Positions 60,100 to 64,000 of a stretch of DNA of 64,000 nucleotides are shown here, one piece after another. Each line of letters starts with the position of its first letter. Within the stretch, counting starts at the first letter, position 1. The translations under genes and the position numbers were made by a program. This stretch comes from JAGSPQ01 sp038206395. GTDB lineage: Bacteria; Myxococcota; Myxococcia; Myxococcales; Myxococcaceae. Location: positions 40,267-104,266 of the forward strand of contig JBBRAX010000019.1 in the NCBI GenBank assembly GCA_038206395.1. Direction: 5' to 3'. The notes below the pieces were generated by a model. The model searched no databases. It was not told the origin of the DNA and saw only the letters and a program-made list of their open reading frames with translations.

Positions 60100-61265
60100 A
60101 GAACGTCGCAATCACCGGAATCGGAATGGTGTCGGATCTGGGCCGCGGGCTCGACGCGCACAGCGCCGGGCTTCGCACGGGCGTCACGGCGCTGAAGCCG
60201 CTGACGCTCTTCCAGACCGAAGGCCTTCAGACGCGGCCGGTGGGCCAGGTCGAAGACGCGCTGCTCGAAGGAAAGCCGAACTACTCGCGCAGCCAACGGC
60301 TCACCTTGTCGGCGGCGATCGATGCGCTGGGCGGGTTCAAGCCGGCCGGTGAAGGCGTAATCGCGATCGGCTCGACGACGGGCGGCATCTACGAGTCCGA
60401 GCAGCACTACCTGCAACACCGGGGCAGACCCGAAGGGGCGTCGCAGCGGCAGCTGTTGGTGAACCACGCGGTCGGCACGATCGCCGATCGCCTCTGCCGC
60501 GATCTTCGGCTCGAGGGCGAGCGGCACACCTTCGCCACGGCCTGCTCGTCGAGCGCGAACGCGATTGGCTACGCGGCGGCGCGGGTCGAAGCGGGGGCGC
60601 CGTGGGCATTGGCGGGCGGCGTCGATTCCCTGTGCCGCCTCACCTGGGCGGGCTTCTACGCGCTGAAGCTGCTGTCGAGCCACGCATGCAAACCGTTCGA
60701 CAAGACGCGCAACGGGCTGTCGTTGGGCGAGGCGGCGGCGTTCCTTCTGCTCGAGCCCCTGGACGCTGCGCGCGCGCGGCAAGCGACGATCTACGGGCTC
60801 GTTTCCGGCTGGGGACTCTCGGCCGACGCGTACCACATGACGGCGCCGCACCCGGAAGGCGTGGGGGCGATCGCGGCGATGCGCGCGGCGCTGGCGGACG
60901 CGCAGGTCGAGCCGTCGCAGATCGACTACGTGAACGCGCACGGCACGGCGACGCCGGCGAACGACAAGGCCGAGTCTTTCGCGCTGAAGGCGGTGTTCGG
61001 AACTCGCGTGCCGCCGGTGAGCTCGACCAAGGGCGTCACGGGCCACTCACTCGGAGCGGCCGGCGCGCTCGAGGCCGCGATCAGCCTGCTCTGCATGCGT
61101 GACAGCTTCATCCCCGGCAACGTGGGTCTGGGCGAGACGGATCCCGACGTGTCGATTCCGGTGATGGGCCCGGCGCCGAAAGAGGCAAAGGTGTCGAAGG
61201 TGATGTCGAACTCGTTCGGCTTCGGGGGCAACAACACGGTGCTGGTCCTGGAGCGGGCGCCATGA
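60096..61265 (+). CDS. Beta-ketoacyl-ACP synthase (KS4)
   Basis: A 389-residue ketosynthase starting GTG 60096. The triad is intact: Cys150 (ATACSSSA), His in NAHGTATPAND and His in KGVTGHSLG. MSNSFGFGGNNTVLVLE ends the protein. It overlaps both neighbours by 4 nt. With the following Cys-less protein it forms a second KS/KS-like couple. Confidence 0.94.
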   Translation: MKNVAITGIGMVSDLGRGLDAHSAGLRTGVTALKPLTLFQTEGLQTRPVGQVEDALLEGKPNYSRSQRLTLSAAIDALGGFKPAGEGVIAIGSTTGGIYESEQHYLQHRGRPEGASQRQLLVNHAVGTIADRLCRDLRLEGERHTFATACSSSANAIGYAAARVEAGAPWALAGGVDSLCRLTWAGFYALKLLSSHACKPFDKTRNGLSLGEAAAFLLLEPLDAARARQATIYGLVSGWGLSADAYHMTAPHPEGVGAIAAMRAALADAQVEPSQIDYVNAHGTATPANDKAESFALKAVFGTRVPPVSSTKGVTGHSLGAAGALEAAISLLCMRDSFIPGNVGLGETDPDVSIPVMGPAPKEAKVSKVMSNSFGFGGNNTVLVLERAP

Positions 61266-62020
61266 CGGCGGCGACGATTCTCGGGCTCGCGGCGATCGCG
61301 CCTCCCGAAGGAGCAACGCGGGTCACCACCATTGGCGACGAGGCCGACAAGGCGGCGAAGCGGCTGCCGCGGGTCGACCGGATGGCGCTGCAGGTCGCTC
61401 GGCAGGCGCTGGGCTCGCATTCTGTGGACGGTTTGGGCCTGGTGGTCGGCACGGGCTACGGCGGGCTGCAGGCGACGGTCGACTTCCTCGAAGGCATCGC
61501 GGTGCGCGGGGCGGGGTTCGGCAGCCCGACGGCGTTTCACCAGTCGGTGCACCACTCGCTCGCGGGGCAGATCAGCCTGAGCTTGAAGATCACGGGCCCA
61601 TCGCTGACGTGCACGGCGCGAGAAGTTTCGTCGGAAGCGGCGCTGAAAGAAGGCATCGACCTGCTGACGATGAAGCGCTGCAGCAAGGTGCTGGTGGTGT
61701 GCTCGGACGAGACGGTGCCGGCGCTCGAGGCGGCCTTCAAGTTGATGGAAGCACCGTGGACGCCGTCGGACGGTGCAGGCGCGGTGCTGTTGTCGCTCGA
61801 GCCGGGTGAGCTGCAGATCAGCGACGTGAAGCTCACCAGCCGTTCGAAGCAGATGCTCGAGTGGACAGAGAAGCCGCCGCAGGGCGCGTTCGTGAATCCA
61901 TCGGCGGGCATCATCAAGGTGGTCGAGGCCGCGCGCGCGCTGAAGCCGGGCGAGAGCGCGGCTCTGCGATCGTTCTCGCTGGGTGGCGGCGAAGGCACCG
62001 TCGCGCTGCGCCGCAGATGA
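61262..62020 (+). CDS. KS-like protein lacking the catalytic Cys, partner B
   Basis: A 252-residue protein resembling the N-terminal KS-like family (Ketoacyl-synt_2 type): VVGTGYGGLQATVDFLEG, FHQSVHHSLAGQISLSLKIT then GPSLTCTAREVSSEAAL. Where active KS proteins have T-A-C, this has T-A-R (Arg120). The His-bearing C-terminal half is missing. It is not a truncated copy of partner A, the two being quite different in sequence. Translationally coupled to KS4 and to the deacetylase gene. Confidence 0.8.
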   Translation: MTAATILGLAAIAPPEGATRVTTIGDEADKAAKRLPRVDRMALQVARQALGSHSVDGLGLVVGTGYGGLQATVDFLEGIAVRGAGFGSPTAFHQSVHHSLAGQISLSLKITGPSLTCTAREVSSEAALKEGIDLLTMKRCSKVLVVCSDETVPALEAAFKLMEAPWTPSDGAGAVLLSLEPGELQISDVKLTSRSKQMLEWTEKPPQGAFVNPSAGIIKVVEAARALKPGESAALRSFSLGGGEGTVALRRR

Positions 62021-62724
62021 TCGAAGCGCTGGTGGGCGCGGTAACCGGGGCCGGCCTCACGGCGGTCGGGTTCGGCATGTTCCACCCGCAGCTGGCGCTC
62101 TTCGGGCCCCAGCACTCGCACGGACCGCGCACGGGTGCGCGCATCGCCCTGTCGTTCGACGACGGGCCGCATCCAGACTTCACGCCGCGCATCGCCGAGG
62201 CGCTGGCAAAGGCGAAAGCGCGGGCGACGTTCTTCTGCATCGGAGAGCTGGTCGAGAAATCTCCGGACGTCGCGCGGGCGCTGATCGCCGCGGGCCACGA
62301 GCTCGGGAACCACACGTTCAGCCACAACACGGGGCGGCACCTGTTCTCGGCGCCGGCGCTCACGGAAGACTTGAGGCGGTGTCAGACGTTGCTGGCGACG
62401 TTCGGCGCCGCGCCGCGGTGGTACCGGCCGGCGGTGGGGATCCGGAACCCTCCGGTGCATGCGGCCGCGCGGGCGGTGGGCGTCGAGGTGGTGATGTGGT
62501 CTGGCGCGGCGCGTGACGGCGCATGGGCGTTCGATGAGGCCCGCGCAATCAAGCTCGCCAGTGCGGCGAGGGCGGGCGACATCCTCGTGCTGCACGACGG
62601 GCTGCGCGGGACGCCGGCCGCGGTACGAGAGGCGACGGTGCGGAACCTGCCGGTGCTGTTGGAGGAACTGCAGCGCCGCGGCCTCACCGCGGTGACGGTG
62701 TCAGAGCTGCTGGGCGGAACGTAG
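62017..62724 (+). CDS. Polysaccharide deacetylase (NodB-domain) family protein
   Basis: A 235-residue carbohydrate-esterase-4 protein with a hydrophobic N-terminus that may act as an anchor. Motif 1 is LSFDDGPHPDFT (catalytic and metal Asp), motif 2 is NHTFSHNTG (metal His pair), motif 3 is WYRPAVG, and the late DILVLHDG holds the last His. It overlaps KS partner B by 4 nt, so it belongs to the KS operon, which is unexpected for a sugar deacetylase; it may act on a glycolipid product. Confidence 0.9.
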   Translation: MIEALVGAVTGAGLTAVGFGMFHPQLALFGPQHSHGPRTGARIALSFDDGPHPDFTPRIAEALAKAKARATFFCIGELVEKSPDVARALIAAGHELGNHTFSHNTGRHLFSAPALTEDLRRCQTLLATFGAAPRWYRPAVGIRNPPVHAAARAVGVEVVMWSGAARDGAWAFDEARAIKLASAARAGDILVLHDGLRGTPAAVREATVRNLPVLLEELQRRGLTAVTVSELLGGT

Positions 62725-62756
62725 GGAGGAGCAAGAGGAGCCGCCTCGGTGCCCCT

Positions 62757-63362
62757 TTAGATCTTCCCGACGAGCCGATCGCGAACGCCCGGCCATTCAG
62801 AACGAAGGATGGAATAGATGGCGGTGTCGCGAGGGCCGCCGTCGCTGGCGAGCTGCCACGCGCGAAGCACGCCATCTTCCGTTGCGCCGAGCCGGATGAT
62901 CGCATCGCGAGACCGCCGGTTGCGCGCGTCGGTCTTCAGAGTGACGCGCTCGACCTTCCACGTCTCGAACGCATGCCGGAGCATCAGCAGCTTCGCCTCG
63001 GAGTTGATCACGCTGCGCTGGGCCGACGCGGCCAGCCAGGTGCTGCCGATCTCCACCCCACTGGGCGGAAGCTCCTTCGACGGCGCCGGCCCGAAATACG
63101 GCCCCCACCAATCGAGCGCCATGAAGCGCGTCGACCCGACGGCCTTGCCACTGCGGCGATCGATGGTGGCGAACGGAACAGACACGCCACGGGTCGCCTC
63201 GCCCTGCGCGATCGCGATGAACTGCCGCATCTGGTCGACATCGCGGGGGACGATGGTGAACGCGTAGGTCGAACGATCCTCACCTGCGGCGGCGAGCAGC
63301 GCGTCGGCGTGGGAGGCCTCGAGGGGGACGAGGCTGACGAACTTGCCGGCGAGGCTGATCAT
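62757..63362 (-). CDS. GNAT-family N-acetyltransferase (RimJ/RimL-like)
   Basis: A 201-residue acetyltransferase of the RimJ/RimL type: FVSLVPLEASHADALLAAA, GSTRFMALDW, VEIGSTWLAASAQRSVINSEAKLLML, the acetyl-CoA-contacting region, and VTLKTDARNRRSRDAIIRLGATEDG. The start ATG 63362 overlaps the stop of the small membrane protein by 4 nt (ATGA). The frame is open upstream into the sigma-factor remnant, but this read-through has no biological sense (see the A7 tract). Confidence 0.88.
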   Translation of the reverse strand: MISLAGKFVSLVPLEASHADALLAAAGEDRSTYAFTIVPRDVDQMRQFIAIAQGEATRGVSVPFATIDRRSGKAVGSTRFMALDWWGPYFGPAPSKELPPSGVEIGSTWLAASAQRSVINSEAKLLMLRHAFETWKVERVTLKTDARNRRSRDAIIRLGATEDGVLRAWQLASDGGPRDTAIYSILRSEWPGVRDRLVGKI

Positions 63363-63589
63363 CCAGCGAGCACCTTGCTGATGGCCCAGACGAGGAGGAT
63401 GAGCGCAAAGATCGCGACCAGGGCGGGCTCGACCCAGCGGCTCCAGGCGCGCCACGCCGGAGCGGTCGTCTTCTTCGCTTCCTCCGCGTGGTTCTCGAAG
63501 GCGCGATGCAGCTGCGGCTGGGCGCCACGGGGGGGCTCGACGGGCGCGAGCGAGCCCAGCAGGGCATCGACAGGATCTTTGGCGCTCAT
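63359..63589 (-). CDS. Small membrane protein following the sigma-factor remnant
   Basis: A 76-residue protein: a charged N-terminal half (MSAKDPVDALLGSLAPVEPP, HRAFENHAEEAKK) and one C-terminal membrane helix (PALVAIFALILLVWAISKVL). Its position directly after an ECF sigma-factor end is that of an anti-sigma factor, but it lacks a recognisable zinc-binding anti-sigma domain. No family is recognised. The ATG uses the last A of the A7 run. Confidence 0.6.
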   Translation of the reverse strand: MSAKDPVDALLGSLAPVEPPRGAQPQLHRAFENHAEEAKKTTAPAWRAWSRWVEPALVAIFALILLVWAISKVLAG

Positions 63590-63855
63590 TTTTTTCTCCG
63601 GCGTGGAGCGCGAGGCGCAGTTGCTCGCGGGCGCGCGAGAGGCGTTGCCGGAAGGCTTCCGGGGTGACGCCGATGATACGCGCGGCTTCGGTGGGCTCGA
63701 AGTGTTCCACGCACACCAGCAGCAGGGCCTCGCGGTATTTGACGGGAAGGACGGCGAGCGCCGCGTCGACGGTGCGCTGCGACTGGCTGGCGATCGCGGC
63801 GCTCTCGGGGGTCGAGTCTTCGCGGCGGTCGTTCCGGCGCCTCGCTCCGCGGCTC
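63590..63855 (-). pseudogene. ECF sigma-factor C-terminal remnant (region 4 only)
   Basis: The minus frame reads TVDAALAVLPVKYREALLLV, HFEPTEAARIIGVTPEAFRQ, RLSRAREQLRLALHAGEK: region 4 of an ECF sigma-70 factor with its HTH. Region 2 is missing; no start codon occurs before the tRNA gene 60 bp further on. The end is also disturbed: at the A7 run (63589-63595) the frame slips past the stop. One more A would give ...GEKK-stop, with TGA overlapping the next ATG as ATGA, like most junctions in this window. Confidence 0.7.
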
Positions 63856-63916
63856 CCCGCCGTGTGAGCACACTTGCTTGAGCAGGTGGGGTCGACTACG
63901 AGTGCCGAAGACGTAC

Positions 63917-63990
63917 GCGCGATTAGCTCAGCTGGATAGAGCGTCGGTCTCCGAAGCCGAAGGCCAGTGGTTCGAATCCACTATCGCGCA
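63917..63990 (+). tRNA. tRNA-Arg (anticodon CCG)
   Basis: A 74-nt cloverleaf: acceptor GCGCGAT (63917-63923) pairs with ATCGCGC (63983-63989), discriminator A at 63990. D stem GCTC/GAGC, anticodon stem TCGGT/GCCGA with loop CTCCGAA giving anticodon CCG (decodes CGG), T stem AGTGG/CCACT with loop TTCGAAT. CCA is not encoded. A nearby truncated gene on the other strand makes this a possible integration-associated site, though no integrase or attachment repeat is visible. Confidence 0.96.
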
Positions 63991-64000
63991 TGAGTGAAGG

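Overview
The window looks like chromosomal DNA of a Myxococcota bacterium. It is GC-rich with strong G/C third-position bias. It carries a secreted serine protease with a Cys / membrane helix / Arg-rich tail of MYXO-CTERM type, an FHA-domain sigma-54 activator, a eukaryotic-type Ser/Thr kinase, and a hybrid-kinase/CheR/CheB stress-sensor operon. Its microcompartment genes resemble those I recall from Haliangium ochraceum. No ribosomal or plasmid-replication genes are present; one tRNA-Arg(CCG) lies at the right edge. Species cannot be named.

Layout. (1) 1-5934, minus: a DUF1275 membrane protein, an HSP90-like GHKL ATPase and a >1,200-residue partner with a degenerate GHKL-like start and ~210-residue internal repeats, running off the left edge. 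(2) 6159-13856: a small coiled-coil protein, an internally deleted MFS pseudogene, envelope proteins, a large lipoprotein hydrolase and a frameshifted, truncated DUF5916 gene. (3) 13865-20033: an aerobic benzoyl-CoA (box) locus. boxR diverges from boxC-boxB around a perfect palindrome, and boxR is followed closely by an exported double L7/L12-CTD protein and the FHA/sigma-54 activator. boxA and benzoate-CoA ligase are not in the window. (4) 20132-24652: a CxxCH/copper-monooxygenase-like lipoprotein, envelope proteins and a PHP phosphatase/flippase-like operon. (5) 24740-29327: a compact microcompartment operon (BMC-T, BMC-H, BMC-P, a 71-aa protein, aldehyde dehydrogenase, second BMC-T, PLP aminotransferase) with several non-ATG starts. 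(6) 29383-36152: MYXO-CTERM-like protease, amidase, patatin, CoA-binding protein and a permuted NlpC/P60-like protein. (7) 36154-38525: a small island (toxin-antitoxin pair, ISL3 transposase remnant, Ntn-hydrolase remnant) flanked by duplicated ends of the two neighbouring genes. (8) 38412-44365, minus: hybrid kinase-CheR-CheB-REC/kinase operon. (9) 44413-49743: a urate-to-glyoxylate pathway in five genes, with an extra cytochrome domain on PuuD and an allantoicase/OHCU decarboxylase fusion. (10) 50431-62724: a type II FAS/PKS-like cluster with ACP, four intact ketosynthases, two Cys-less KS-like proteins, FabZ-like dehydratase, desaturase-like oxidoreductase, PlsC-like acyltransferase and a polysaccharide deacetylase, with a Ser/Thr kinase on the opposite strand. 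(11) 62757-63990: GNAT acetyltransferase, small membrane protein, an ECF sigma-factor remnant and tRNA-Arg.

How the parts work together. The box genes would cleave aromatic benzoyl-CoA. The microcompartment would confine an aldehyde from a substrate not identifiable here. The urate operon would turn purine into glyoxylate and urea. The KS cluster probably makes an unusual, possibly polyunsaturated, acyl chain moved onto a lipid by the PlsC-like enzyme. Many gene junctions are 1-4 nt ATGA/GTGA/TGATG overlaps, so translational coupling is a general feature of the window.
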